From Diphasiastrum complanatum (lineage: Eukaryota > Streptophyta > Lycopodiopsida > Lycopodiales > Lycopodiaceae): a stretch of 64,000 nucleotides of DNA. Of the stretch, positions 10,747 to 22,420 are shown piece after piece (within the stretch, counting starts at the first letter, position 1; the number at the start of each line of letters is the position of its first letter). Below the pieces are notes generated by a model. It had not been told where the DNA came from. It saw only the letters and a program-made list of their open reading frames with translations, and searched no databases. The position numbers and the translations under genes were made by a program. The stretch is taken from assembly GCA_029204225.1 (NCBI GenBank), contig CM055110.1, positions 47,962,921 through 48,026,920 on the forward strand, written 5' to 3'.

Positions 10747-11265
10747 TTATATATATTGAGGATGCTCCTCCTCAAACCTCAACCCCATCATAGCTTGACT
10801 ATCTTCAATAGAAATGATTTGTGATGCATCTAGAGATTCTATGATCTCGGCCCCTTCCAAGGTTGAATGTTGATCTTCATAACACATGACATCTCTATTC
10901 TCAATCACCTTTGAGATAGAGAGTATAAAAGCTTTATAGGCCTCCCATGATCCATAAACTTGGCTTCCTTCCTTGTTTTCAAGGAAACATATGCAAAGCA
11001 AAAATTTTCAAGTACACTAAGGTAATCAATCTTAGGCTTATATTTGAACAAGACTCTATATGGTGTATTTCCTCTAAGAGCTCCAACACTCCTCAAAGCT
11101 TTGACATTCAATGAGAATTCTATCTCAACATATGCTTTGAATATTAGGAAATAATCATGCACCATAAAACTTGAAGAAACAAGATATAACCAAGTGTCAC
11201 TTGTGAAAGCATCAATAAAAGTAGCAAAGCAAGTGGTATCTCCCTTGCTTATAGATGATGAAAAG
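10747..11265 (-). pseudogene. Ty1/copia integrase fragment
   Basis: On the minus strand: CFATFIDAFTSDTWLYLV (start of the integrase core, usual FVTFIDDFSR-T-VY), FLIFKAYVE, then RGNTPYRVLFKYKPKIDYLS and CFAYVSLKTRKEAKF, and the hinge-side EGAEIIESLDASQIIS. This is the copia order TPYELLF-KP--DHLRVFG--AY. It has frameshifts, and the DDE residues after the first Asp are not preserved. Confidence 0.7.
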
Positions 11266-11269
11266 ACCT

Positions 11270-11540
11270 AAAGGGCATACCGCCAACCGTGATCCAATAT
11301 ACCATACCCTTGGTGGATGGAACAATCCCCAAGGTGATCCATTACTATCGCTACAATCCTAAATATGTAGAGCTAATCAAACAAAAAGGAGTTGCAAAAG
11401 CTGCTTGGCATTGATTTCATTTTGAAATTGAGCATACATAATGGGTATCGCCGATAGTCATAGTACCCAAGAAAAATGAAAAAATGCGAATTTGTGTAAA
11501 TCTAAAGGTATTGAATGTGGTTACAAAGAAGGCTGTGATG
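11270..11540 (+). pseudogene. Ty3/gypsy RT N-terminal fragment
   Basis: Reads KGIPPTVIQYTIPLVDGTIP, KVIHYYRYNPKYVELIKQ, EIEHT, a stop, then VSPIVIVPKKNEKMRICVNL. It lines up with 43,979-44,215 of the complete element in the same order and spacing. At least two stops. The match ends near 11,535 at VVTKKA. Confidence 0.85.
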
Positions 11541-13175
11541 GACCACCTCACCAACTGAACTGAGATCTTTTTTATATATTTTTTTATTTTTCTTCACACG
11601 GAATGTCGTTAACCTCGATGAAGCCGTCGACCGTTGTAGACCTTTTGCAATATATTCCAGAGAACTTGCCTAAACAAAAGTGCCCACCAAAACTCTGAAA
11701 GACCAACAATAGGAATTGTTTTGAAAGCTCTAACGCTGCTCCTTTGCTGCCAGTGGGAGATCTTCTTCATGTAGTTGTAGTCGGTACGATACACCTTATT
11801 CTTCTAAATACGATGGGAAGTAATTCTCAAGGTAGCGTCTACCACTGACTAGCTTGCCCACAACCAAAGGCACCCTAATACCTGTCCAAAACTATTGCTT
11901 GGGAAGTCCGAAGACCAGAGAAAAGACAATGATTTGGAAAATGTTGACTGTCAGCCGTAACTCCAATCTATTTTTTTTTTTTTGGTTCAAAATTATGCAC
12001 TACAATTATTATTCTGATGCTGAAATGCTTCTAATCTGAATTTTGGGTCAGAATTGCGATGCTGCTCCACTATTTGTTGTCACTGACGATATTATCTAGA
12101 AAAATTTCAAAGTCCTAGTCTGAAACACTGCAAGCTGATCGCTGAACTTCGTAGATCTTTTGGAGACAGAGCCACAGAAATCTAACTCCAAACTAATTAG
12201 TACTCTGTTGCAAACTGATTGCTACTATGCTATATGCTACTGTGTTGCAAATTCAACTCGAAACTAGTCACTACTCTAGAAAGCCAAAAGCTACTCTCGA
12301 ATAGTTTAATTAGTTTGGAAGCCTAATCAGGAATTCAAAAAAAACCAGGTCGTGGGTTCCTTCCAAACACGGCCGACAGTTCCACTTGCTGATCGGGCTC
12401 CTACAGTCCACAAAAGCTGCCATCAATTACATGCATTTCGGCCACATCTGCACGACTTCCAGCGTTGGGTTGAATTCTGTCCAAAATCGCTTTTCGGATA
12501 AGAGTGTGACGATTATCGTGACGAAGGCTTAGGTTCTAAGCACAAATCTTGATGTACGTATGCAATGCATCATGAAGCCTCTAGACTTGTAGAACAAGCC
12601 CAATCTATAAATGTGGATGCACAATGTAAATATTATTGATATTGCTGAAGTGAGTGCCAATGAAACTTGTTTGGCTTATAATTGTGTGATGCACAGTGTA
12701 TATTTTTTACATAATAATGCTAGTGCTAAGTAATGTCGTTCATATAAAATATTGTCATGCCCACATATGGACTGATCTCGGATTATTATTTGGTAAGGAG
12801 GTTAGTAGGCTTACCTTGACCTATAAAAAGTTAGTATGATTATGAGTCGTATTGGGCGCTCACGGTATTAAAGTCATAATTAATGGTTAGGGGCCTCAAA
12901 CTCAAGATAGTGGAGTGGTATGGAACTGACAATGACTCATAGGAGAGTCGTAGTTGAGGAGGAGCCTTGAAGAGTATAAGTATACCCATAGGCCTCCCAT
13001 GGAGGAGACCTACATTTGGTTGGTTGTGGTGATGAGGATGAGGACTCTCACTCAAATCTTTTTTTTGACTAAAAAATATGAGCTTCTTTTCTCATGTCAA
13101 ACTCGCAGTGGACTTCTCTAAAATCTATCATGTCAAATCATGATGAAACTTTCAGCTTCATCCCTTTGAGAAATT
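11541..13175. other. Intergenic stretch with no recognised gene
   Basis: No coding similarity found. A TATA-like ACCTATAAAAAG occurs at about 12,821, followed by sequence rich in short direct words, which could be an unrecognised LTR. Not supported further. Confidence 0.3.
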
Positions 13176-13179
13176 TCAA

Positions 13180-13660
13180 GATGCCTTCGAGTAAGAGTGC
13201 ATTGTGCACATAAAGGACTTTCATGCTTTCAAAATATAATTTTGAATCTACAATATTTGCCTTGAATCCTCTACACAATAAAAAGTTGATTGATTGTATG
13301 AAACCATGCCCTCAATGACTACTTCAAACCGTATTGGGCTTTTTTCATTCTGAAGCCCGGTTTTCCTTAACCCATCTCAATAAATCCTTCAAGTGGCTCC
13401 ATTTATTCTTCTTCTTGGAGACTATCATGGAGAAAAAATGTCTATACATCCATTTGATATACCTTTAGGTCTTTGGCATCTACTATTGCACGTAGAGTTT
13501 TAATGGAAGCTATCTTGACCACATGGCTAAAGGTATTTTATGATCGGTTCATAAGATTTTTGCCACTAGTCTAGCTTTCCATCTTTCAATAGTTGCATCA
13601 ATTCTATACTTGCTCTTAGATATCATCCATTGTAATCTCATAATTTTCTTTGCTTTGGAG
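13180..13660 (-). pseudogene. Ty1/copia RT fragment
   Basis: Minus strand, with several stops: SKYRIDATIERWKARLVAK, then in other frames VYQMDV-, LHDSLQEEE-ME, EGFIEMG, GFRMKKA, NFLL-RGFKANIVDSKLYFE. This is the copia RT order HKVDG-IER-KARLVAKGF ... QMDVKTAFL-G-L-EEVYM-QP-GF ... FY--D-SLYF. The YVDD box is not found. Confidence 0.7.
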
Positions 13661-14100
13661 AATTTGTCAAGGTCAGATATAAATAATCAATCAGAGAGTT
13701 GTACTCTCTCTCCATGTCTTCTTATCATTTTTCTGCATGATTTCTTGTTAATGTCTCTTTATATGCAAAGATGCAATAATAAAACAAGACTTGTATCCAA
13801 CTTGGCTTTTTTGCAAGATCTAGGAGCACATTCACAAGTAGACAAACCTGAATTATGCATGTGTGCTGATTTTTATGCTCTTGTTTGCAACAAAACAAGC
13901 AACAAACTCAACTACGAGTGTAAAGTGACCCAAAATCAATTTGCAAAAGGGCTTTTATTTGAGTTTGATAATATTTTTCAGGACCTCCACCAGGGATCAA
14001 AGACTAGAATGTTGAACCCATAGTACCAAAGGGAATCAAATGGTGGACAAACCTACCCAACTAAACCTAGATCAAACAGATCTAGCCCCCAAGCTATGGA
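13661..14100. other. Spacer between copia and gypsy fragments
   Basis: A 137-codon plus-strand frame (13,610-14,023) spans this stretch but shows no family features. Treated as chance. Confidence 0.3.
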
Positions 14101-14109
14101 CCCACCAAT

Positions 14110-15165
14110 ACTCAATAGGAGAGAACATTCCAACATGTGCTTGAAAGTGTGATAAGTCAAGAAGTCTATAGTTTCTTAGATGGCTTCAGTGGCTACAACC
14201 AAGTAGAAATAGCCATGGATGTCCAATACAATGGAGTAAAGTCATTCAGATTGTGTGCTTTAAGTACTTTCCAAAGAGTTATGAGTTGTCTTCACGAACT
14301 TTGTACATAATTTCATGAAAATAATTTAGGCTATTTGTGAGTGCACTCATTTAAGATCAAGCATTTGAGTTACTTAAAAAAAAATTATGTAGTGTCGCTT
14401 ATAGACATAGCACTTAACCCAACCAAGTTCCAAATAATGGTCATGCATGGCATAGTGTTAGCCATGTAATTTTTGTAGTCTGGCATCTTGACAAATTAGA
14501 GCAAAATAAAGGTAATAATAGCTCTACATTACAACTCTTGCCGACGATTCATATTGGTCTTTGCTAATTTATCACGTTCAATCCATCATCTTGTGGTTGG
14601 ACACCCAAGGCTACTTAGACTTTCTACTGGCTGAAAAGGCCGCTTTTCTTTTCTCCTATTCTTTGACCTCCTAACTAAGACATAAAGATATATGTTCATA
14701 CAAATGTTTCAAAATATGCCATTGGTATGTGTTATGACACATCATTGAGAGTCTGCGAGAGATACCTAGTGTACTTCACCAGTCGACAACTAGTAGAGGC
14801 TAGAATCAACTATTTTACCACCGCTAAACCATAGTCCCTATCCATGGTTTATAGCGTCAAAAAGTATCAACAATACCTCCTAGCCAAGTATTTTGTAATT
14901 TATGTTGACCATCAAGTGACTACTCCCCTTAGTCAACAAATCTTGTACAATTGGAAGGATCACCTAGTGGTTGCTACTTCTTCAAGAGTATCTAAAATAC
15001 CCCATAGCTAACTTTTTGTATTTTTTGTTGAACATCAAGTGATACTCCCTTTAGTCAACATGTCTTGTACAAATGGAAGGATCACTCGGTGGTTGCTACT
15101 TCTTCAAGAGTTTAAATTCCTTCATTCAAACGTTCGACAAACCATTGGACAACGATACATTTGAC
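14110..15165 (+). pseudogene. Ty3/gypsy RT and RNase H (degenerate)
   Basis: RT block: VYSFLDGFSGYNQVEIAMDV then LSTFQRVMSCLHEL (compare AYSFLDDFSGYNQVKIAPQD and STFQRVMQATFKDS in the complete element). An ALNPTKFQIMVMHGIVLAM segment follows (family NPEKCQF-V--G-ILGH). The RNase H part follows: YLVYFTSRQLVEARINYFTT, SMVYSVKKYQQYLLAKYFVI, YVDHQVTTPL. About 120 bases of RNase H are duplicated in tandem (about 14,880-15,118). Many stops. Confidence 0.8.
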
Positions 15166-15309
15166 AACAATGTATATATCCAATCCCCACCACATATGCT
15201 AACCCCACCGCACCGGAAGAGCTTGTACAAGAAGAAGAGTTGGTAAAAGAAGAAGAAGAGATCAACCTCAAACCGGCCCAGCCAGCACAGTGACATCGAC
15301 CACTCCTCA

Positions 15310-15935
15310 TGATATCATGCTAGCCTACCAACAGTTGGGCACATTTCTCAATGATCTCATAGCTGTCAAACAAAAGTCGACAACCGAGTAGTCACTTTGG
15401 CTACAAACAATACCAAACTCTGCACCGAGCTCTAGCAGCTCAAGCTGCAAGATTATCAAGTGTCATAGCAGCACACAAACACGGAGAAAGACAAAGTCCT
15501 CAAGCTGAAAAAACATGAGGCAACACTTCGGGACTATATCAAGAACCTCTACAAGTCGGTGGTGGATGCAGCTACCAAAGTCCAAGAAGCCACGTCTTTA
15601 GCCCAACAACATCTTCAAGTAGCTCCAACTGAAAATTCATGACTGGTAGCGGAGGTAGAGACTTTACAAATTGAACGCGCAGAATAGCATGCCCCGCCAG
15701 TGCCCACAGTACACGGCTACTCACCTAGCATGAATTCGATTACTTGGCTCAGCGGGTGGAGCTATATAAGAAGACACTGATGGGCTACCAGGCCACGTTT
15801 GACCAGTATCGACAAGGGGAAAAGCAACAGCTATCTAAAGCCAAAGTCAAGCTACAAGAGTGGCAAAAGCTGACCGCACACCAATTTCCAAGGTGGAAAC
15901 ACCCAAGGCACCTGTTTCTAAGAAAAATTAGATGA
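15310..15935 (+). pseudogene. Gypsy extra-ORF relative, coiled-coil part
   Basis: With stops it reads NTKLCTELxQLKLQ, then KLKKHEATLRDYIKNLYKSV, VDAATKVQEA, LVAEVETLQ, and in frame from 15,744 VELYKKTLMGYQATFDQYRQ. Each block lines up with the coiled-coil part of the extra ORF in the complete gypsy element (NTQLRAELTKLQ, KLQQKEGLNNYIQSLSKALT, EASTKVWEL, LNILEAENTRLGAEV, VEVYSQTLNSYQAEFNKYRA; 49,700-50,130). It is long, heptad-like and charged. This is the second instance of an ORF family I cannot name. Confidence 0.65.
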
Positions 15936-15944
15936 AACAACGTT

Positions 15945-16400
15945 ACAATTAGGTGATCCGATGGAGTGATTTGCTAGAAGAAGCAATTGCTATGATGGAT
16001 GTGGATATTTGTAATCACAAAGCGAATATCAAGCAAGTTTCCCAAAAGGATGACAAGTATGCAGCCAATCTTGCGGACAGAAAAGACAAAAAGAAGGTGC
16101 TAGATTCCTTAAAATCCATCCGGCTGGAACAAGATTTTGCGTCATCCTCACATATGATTGAGACCCCCAGCTCACCAGTCGTGCTAAGATTAACCTATTG
16201 AAAGATGTATCTTGCCAAGCGCCAGTTCACAAGATGAATAAATCTTTTAAAAATTATGATGATAGTAATCATGTTGCCAAAAGCTCAACAAGAGTCCAAG
16301 GCTCAAGAAGATACATAACAAGTCTTTGAAGGACCAGCCCGTACACAATCGATGAACCCTAGATTAACCTGGTGAAGACGACAAGATCGTTCATGTGGAG
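15945..16400 (+). pseudogene. Gypsy pol-upstream fragment and unknown ORF
   Basis: An 82-codon charged frame at 15,953-16,201 (LLEEAIAMMDVDICNHKANI...) is unrecognised. From about 16,290 the sequence (AGTCTTTGAAGGACCAGCCC, CGATGAACCCTAGATTAACC, GGTGAAGACGACAAGAT) lines up base by base with 43,811-43,880, the start of the pol frame of the complete gypsy element. The order relative to 14.1-15.9 kb is scrambled, so this is a separate fragment. Confidence 0.55.
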
Positions 16401-16409
16401 TGTTCCAAC

Positions 16410-17925
16410 TCCAATGGATGTATAGTCTTGATGGAAGACATTGAGTATGGCTTCTTATGTGATTTTGCTTTTGAACAAGCCTCACGTGGCTTGATCTCCT
16501 TGACCATAGAAAACATAGATTTGAAATTGGAATGATCCAATCTCCTATGCCATAATTCCTCCTTGAGAATACAAGTCATCAAAGCAACATCACAAGGACT
16601 TGCACTTTCATGTAGATCTAACTTGAAAATGCCACCATAATGTGATCCATATGCTAGGATCTCATCACCTTTCTTAATGACACAAGTATTGATGTTGAAT
16701 TCCACATCAAGACCATCATCAAGCAACTTTCCAACACTTATCACATTCTTTGTAAGTTTAGGCACAAAAAGAACATTGGAAAGTGATAAATCTTAGAAGA
16801 TGCAAGATTCAAGGGACAACTCCCAATTTCTTCAATAGTACATTCATGATCAATAGCTATGTATATTGATTTCTTAAGTCCTTGATAAGGTACAATAGAA
16901 ACAAAAGAATTCTTGGAGCAACACATGTGTGATGAAGCACCACTATCAATATACCAAGATACATCATTGAAGGATGTAGAGGAGAAACTTGACACCATGA
17001 GGGATCCTTCTCCTTCACTTGAAAATGGATCTTCTTTGATGATGTTGGCTTGATTGTCTTGATTCTTCTTTTTGAAGCAATTGGCATAATGCCCCTTTTT
17101 GCCACAAAAGAAACACTCGATCTTTTTTTTTCTTGAACTTGGAGGTAGAAGAATGAGATGAATCATCTTCTTCTCCATCTTTGTCTTTGCCCTTGTCCAT
17201 TGCTTTGTCTTTGATGAAGTCTTGAGAATTGCGATTCCTACTCCTCCCTTTGTGCTTGTCATTGACAAAGAAAACTTTGTGATCTTCAACATGTTTGAGC
17301 TTGTTCATCCTCAAAAGTTTGTACTCATGCCTTGCTTCCTCAAAAATTAGAATTCCTTGAAGAGTCTCAAATTGGGTAACTCCTTCTTAATAGCAAAGGA
17401 TTGAACAAGGCTATCATAATCTTCTTGCAAGCCATTAAGAATGACTTGTACTAGCTCATCTCGGTTGATTGTGACTCCAACATAAGCAAGCTCCCTATGA
17501 AGATCTTCAATTCTTAATACATAGTTTGAAGCACTCTCTTCACTTCTTTGAGAACTTTGAAAGATCTAATTTTTAAAAGTAAGAATTCTATAAGTGTTAT
17601 TAGCCTCATAGATAGCCTTGATTGCATCCCAAGCTTCTTTAAAAGCTGTGCAAGATCCAATTTCTCTTAAGATCTCATTAGAGACATTCATTTTTATGAA
17701 GTAAAGAGCCATTCTAGCTCTCTTCTTAAATTTTTGTACTTCAGCTTGTACCTGAGGCTCCTCCTCAATTCCAAGCACTATGTCCATTACATCTTGGAGT
17801 TTTAGTATAGAATCCATTCTAATTTTCCAGATTGAATAACTGGAGGTGTTCAGTCTTGCACTAGCTTCTAAGAGATATCCTCCCATAGATGCCATTACGA
17901 TGTGAAAAATCATTGTAATGACCAA
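16410..17925 (-). pseudogene. Ty1/copia Gag-protease-GAG_pre-integrase
   Basis: Read from 17,925 downward. Gag (UBN2-like): YSIWKIRMDSILKLQDVMDI and FKEAWDAIKAIYEANN, then IEDLHRELAYVGVTINRDEL and VQVILNGLQEDYDSLVQSFA. Next a zinc knuckle CFFCGKKGHYANCFKK (CX2CX4HX4C), the aspartic protease motif WYIDSGASSHMC, and the GAG_pre-integrase block ELWHRRLDHSNFKSM near 16,560. The frame shifts between gag and knuckle, and the element is cut off before the integrase core, where gypsy sequence begins. A tRNA-iMet-type primer site on the same strand at 20,113 may belong to it, but 2.2 kb of unexplained sequence lies between. Confidence 0.85.
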
Positions 17926-18829
17926 ACAATATGTTGCTTCTCTCTTACTATAGGAATCACAAGGGATGTACTATCAGATCCTATGTAAGATCTTGAAACA
18001 AAAAATTGAGACAGATCTCAAAATTCCTACCAATGTCTTGCAAACTAGATCAACCTCTCAAAATGAAATGGAGTACTGACAAGTTTTGGTTCTACCTTTC
18101 TTTGGCATGTGTAGAATGCTCAAAGAAAATACTATTGGCTCAAATACAATTACGTTGTATGAAACAATGTGTAAAACAACACAAAACAATGTCTAGATCT
18201 CGAGTTTGGAAGATTGGTATACACAAAATAGTGGATTTTGGATCAAACATACAGATTTTTGGTCAAATAAAAAAGTGTCCACTCAGGTTTAGGCACTCTC
18301 CCTACCTTTTTTTCATAAGCTAATAACTTTTCTAGGCTCATCAAAATGATTGGAAACCAATTGCAATGGAAAGTAGATGTTTTTAGCTTTCCAACAAGCT
18401 ATAATGTCAATATCTTTGGATCTAGCAACAAAGAGATAAAGTGAATTGAAGTGTTCTGATTTTCACACTTGTGAAATTCTAGAATTCCATACCATCTTTG
18501 TTCAAACCTAAAAACCTCAATTCAAATCTCTTTGATCCATAAACTTTTCAAGAATAGATAGAAAAAAGTGGAAAACAGCTTCCTAGCTTGAATAGAATAA
18601 AAAAATTTCATACATAATATGATTATAGCATTCAAAACTTTGTTTAGCTCTATTATCATGACATCACACGTGTGGAGAACCACAAAAACAGTGTGAATGA
18701 TCTTTACAAAGTTTTGTGTTAGCATATAGATCAAATGGAGAGTCACAATCTACCTCTAGAATCTAAGGCTACATCACAATCAAGAATGCTCTTAATCAAA
18801 GTAAGATTGTTTCCACACGTGTGGGGAAA
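17926..18829. other. Leader-like region with CACACGTGTGG palindromes
   Basis: No coding similarity. TTTTCACACTTGTGAAAT (about 18,461), TCACACGTGTGGAG (18,664) and CCACACGTGTGG (18,813-18,824, a perfect 12-base palindrome with a G-box core) echo the CACATGTG words at 9.0-9.7 kb. Confidence 0.5.
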
Positions 18830-19069
18830 TTACAAAAATGTTTGAGTATGAGAGAAATGTAGAAATTCATACCATATGTCATATACATGGGCAACCATTG
18901 TGACCCAATCTTTAATTCGGTGTACATGATCAAAACAACACCAAGATCTTGCTAGATCATTCCCTGGTTCCATTCTTTGTACAAGTTCCACTCCCGACGC
19001 TGGTCCAATATTGGACATCTTGAAAATATGACATCTATATGTTTTGTCATGCAATTGTCCAAAGAACAA
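18830..19069 (-). CDS. Unrecognised 79-codon ORF, probably a TE fragment
   Basis: Minus-strand frame with an unusually protein-like composition: ASGVELVQRMEPGNDLARSW, CCFDHVHRIKDW, VTMVAHVYDIWYEFL. It has W, C, H and M in a non-repetitive order and no low complexity. I do not recognise the family. Context is retrotransposon debris and there is no evidence of splicing or a promoter. It may be a piece of a DNA-transposon protein or a captured gene fragment. Confidence 0.3.
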   Translation of the reverse strand: MFFGQLHDKTYRCHIFKMSNIGPASGVELVQRMEPGNDLARSWCCFDHVHRIKDWVTMVAHVYDIWYEFLHFSHTQTFL

Positions 19070-20112
19070 CGATCCATGGAAGAATTGGTATGCACAGTGG
19101 TCTTTTAAATATAGGATGAAGTTATTTAATGGGATAGATCGACAAGCTGCAATTCTTTACTTGCCAACGTTATCCATTTTTTCAGTCTGCAATAGTAGGA
19201 CACAATGGATTTGATATGGCTCGAGTTCATCCAAGTCCATATTTGAACAATTCTATGTGCAAGTCTACATGCATGTCAATCTAGACATTGTGAACATTGT
19301 TGCATGTCATACTAGACCAACTAGACTTTATGCATGTCAATGGAACTTGATCTACCTAACTCAAACTCGCCCTATTCTACAAGGATATGTGCTCAATTCA
19401 CACACCTTGATTATGTACAATCAATTCACATGGGTAGAACCCCCAATGTATGTAAGAGAATTCCCAACTTTGTGCCCTATAAAGTGGTGAAATCACTTTT
19501 GGTGTTCTCCGAGCACTTTCTCCACCACAAACACTCTACTATGCAATACTGTACTTGTAGGTACAGTTCGGGTGCCCTTCATTTAGAGTATGTAGCCCTT
19601 CATTTGGTCCAAAACCTTTAAAAGAGGTGGAGATAAGGGCCTTTTTAGAAAATGAACTATTTTTTCATAGTGAAGAAACTTCACTCTTTAACCAATTTTG
19701 GGCCTTGGGTCCCTTCACACCAAAATTTTTTAATGAAGTTGAAGGCTGTTTTGCTCTTCAAGGCACCTCGGGTCCATTCAACTTAATCTTGCCCATTGAA
19801 ACTAGATAACTCCATCTAGGCCACCAAATCAACTGTAAATCATGGCCCTCGGCGAATGTGGGGTCCAATCTTGTGGTTGGGAGTGAATTTGAGCATTGAA
19901 GCAGACACTTATAGCACTTTAACACTCTTTTACACTACTTCATCTTCTTCAGGTAGATGCACAAGCTCTCTCCCACTTGTGGTAGCACCCTCCACCCTCT
20001 TCTTTGGTTTGATGTCATTTAATTTTTGAGCACTTTCAATGTCGTCTGAGGCCTAGACTAAGGGGCCTAGACTTTCAATGTCTACTTTGTACTGTTTTGT
20101 ACAATCCCCATA
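19070..20112. other. Spacer without recognised gene
   Basis: Several short plus-strand frames (19,257-19,809) have no family features. It includes a near-repeat of TTTAGAGTATGTAGCCCTTC/TTCATTTGG words near 19,580-19,610. Nothing else supported. Confidence 0.3.
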
Positions 20113-20126
20113 CCGCTCTGATACCA
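20113..20126 (-). other. Copia primer-binding site (tRNA-iMet type)
   Basis: The minus strand reads TGGTATCAGAGCGG, the standard plant copia primer-binding site complementary to the 3' end of initiator tRNA-Met. An LTR would be expected immediately on the higher-coordinate side (20,127 onward), but I could not find its partner. Confidence 0.6.
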
Positions 20127-20589
20127 AGTTAAAACAATTTTGAAACAGGATCACAGATCATAAAAAATAGTAACAAACTCGTAGAAAACACTCTCCCACA
20201 CCAGGCTCACATAACAACTATATTTCTAAAAACCAAAATACACTATGCATATAATCTTACTTTGGCAACCCATGCATGTCCCAGGTTGTCGTTGACAGGA
20301 TGCATGTCCCATTGACTTGCCTCGTGGCGAGGCCAACTAGACCTAATCCACTGATAGGACCCACAATACAGTAACACAATAGTTCTACTTTTATTATAAC
20401 TTAAACAACAATTCTGGTGCTACTCTCGGACGACACAGATTTCTCCTCTATGAGTCCGGTCCATGTGCATCGCACAAGTTTTATGGAATTTTTACCACTA
20501 GTGCGAACCTCCATCACCACTTTCTTTTATTCCTTTATAGACCCTACAACCTCAAGGGGGTTATAAACTCTCATTCCCAGCCTCAGAAT

Positions 20590-21175
20590 TGTAGATCCAT
20601 TCCCTAAAATGCACCTTGGCCCAACTCCAGCCACAACCAAATGGAAGGAGAAGGTGTTCCTCACTGATCCCCATGCACTGGTGGTCTACTTCGTAGTGTC
20701 TCAACACCTTCAGGTTGATCCTACATATCATCCAGTGAAGAGACATTTGCCCTGGTCCGATGCATCCACTGTGGAGCACTGCAACTTTTCACACATTCTA
20801 GGCCGATAGATGTGGCCAACAAAGGTGGATTTCCAGCGAAATCTGTATAGTTTTCTTGAGAAGTACAAAGATAACCCCAATTGGGTGGTAGCAGAAGCAG
20901 CCAAGAATTGTCGAATTCTCATGTTGATCTCCAAAGTCCTTGCTACATGGGACAACTATTTTAGCAAATTTTGTCCGATCCTAGCCAAAAATTCAAACTC
21001 ATTGCACATCTACAATACCTTTTATCATGCCACTCTTGGCGCAACACACTTTTTGGTGGGGATGGAGCATTGGTGCCTCACCCAATGGCTGCAAGACATG
21101 TACCCCACGTTCAGTCCCATCTCAGAAATGAGGGATCTACGGATGTACTCCATCAACAATTCACCTAGATGATAT
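20590..21175 (+). pseudogene. Gypsy extra-ORF relative, C-terminal part
   Basis: Two consecutive frames (20,609-20,809, then 20,810-21,172) with one stop between. Blocks MWPTKVDFQRNLYSFLEKYK, NPNWVVAEAAKNCRILM and LATWDNYFSKFCPIL line up with GWTTNVDARRAVTTFANQYI, DPTVRAAATYARDLEHLM and ETKWDDFLLSIFFD at 50,770-50,940 of the complete gypsy element (shared W-T-VD, Y---P, V--AA---R-L, W-D---S-F). An upstream LTDPHAL parallels FERDPAA. This supports a conserved protein domain, not chance. Family not recognised. Confidence 0.6.
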
Positions 21176-21479
21176 CTAGATGCATAAGGATGAACCAGGA
21201 CATAGAACATCAACTTCTGGACCGTGCTACCACGTAGGCCAAAAAATAAACGTCATCTCTCTTTTTAGTACTCTACAAACAAATAAAGGCAAGAAAATAA
21301 GCCCAAAAAAAACATACAAGGGCTCATTTCGCTTTTTTTGTTTTGCACCATTTTTTTTCTTTTCTATTTTTTGTTCTTACTTTATGATCGTATCTGTAAG
21401 TTTTCTACAAGGCAATAACATGTTGGATCTGCACTTTGAGGTGGCCAATACTTATGCACTCGGCTACCATTGATGGGTT

Positions 21480-22420
21480 TATCAAATGGTGTCCCATCAA
21501 GACATTCAAGGTTCGCAAGTCCATGGTTGATGATTTCCTTGATACATTACGAGCCTTCACCTGTGAACTTTAATTTTCCCTTGATGACCTTGGTCTTGTA
21601 CATTAGGATCAGATCTTCGGCACAAAGATATTTCTTGTGTAATCGACAATAATACCATGCCTTGTGATGTCTTTCTCAGCTGCCAATGCATGCACAACCA
21701 ATAGGCATGTTTCGCAAAGTTTATGTAGAGCTTCATGGTAGAGTTGTAGACATTTGGACTCATCAAGACGTTGTATGGTTGCAACCCTCAGTGATGGTAC
21801 AAAAAATTCCATTGGCATTATTGCATCTTGACCATAAACCAACAAAAATGGTGTATGATCATTGCTTCCCTTGTATGTTGTTCTGAATGCCCATAGGGCA
21901 TCATGTAGCCTATGTTCCCAATCAGATATGACTATTTTTGTGATAACATTATTCAAGATCGTGTTGGATGATTTTGCCTACCCATTACCTTGAGGATAAT
22001 ATGGCGTGCTGAATCCATGGATCATGAATAATTCCTCCAATAGAACCTTGACGGTTTTATTGACAAAATGGCTTCTCGATCAATGACTATCTCAATCGGG
22101 CATCCGAAGTGCACAATAATATGTTCATACAGAAATTTGACAATAGCCCTAGCATCATCCACTCGTACTATTTTGGCTTCTACCCAATTGGTTAGATAAT
22201 CCATAGCCACGATAATATATAGGGCTTGTGAGCTTTTCACTGCCGGATGGATAGGTCCAATATAGTCCAATCCCCACTTCTCAAAAGGTGCTTGAGCCAT
22301 GACTGGATGTAAGAGCTCATAATTAAGCCTAGTAGGCCTCCTGGCTCATTGACACACATTTGGTTCTATTCTCGTGGCTTCTTTCAAACAACGTATTTCC
22401 ATTGCTCTGCAATGTGCTCA
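21480..22420 (-). pseudogene. Ty3/gypsy integrase fragment
   Basis: On the minus strand: ARRPTRLNYELLHPVMAQAP, FEKWGLDYIGPIHPAVKSSQ (first catalytic Asp), DYLTNWVEAKIVRVDDARAI, FGCPIEIVIDREAI (second Asp, with the following Gly-Asn changed). After a gap come WEHRLHDALWAFRTTYKGSN, DAIMPMEFFVPSLR and ALHKLCETCLLVVHALAAEK. It is the same family as 45,636-46,585 and in opposite orientation to the neighbouring extra-ORF fragment. Several frameshifts. Confidence 0.9.

Noticed and set aside
13610-14023. 137-codon plus-strand ORF
   Set aside because: No domain, hydrophobic and Cys-rich without pattern, and partly antisense to the copia RT fragment.
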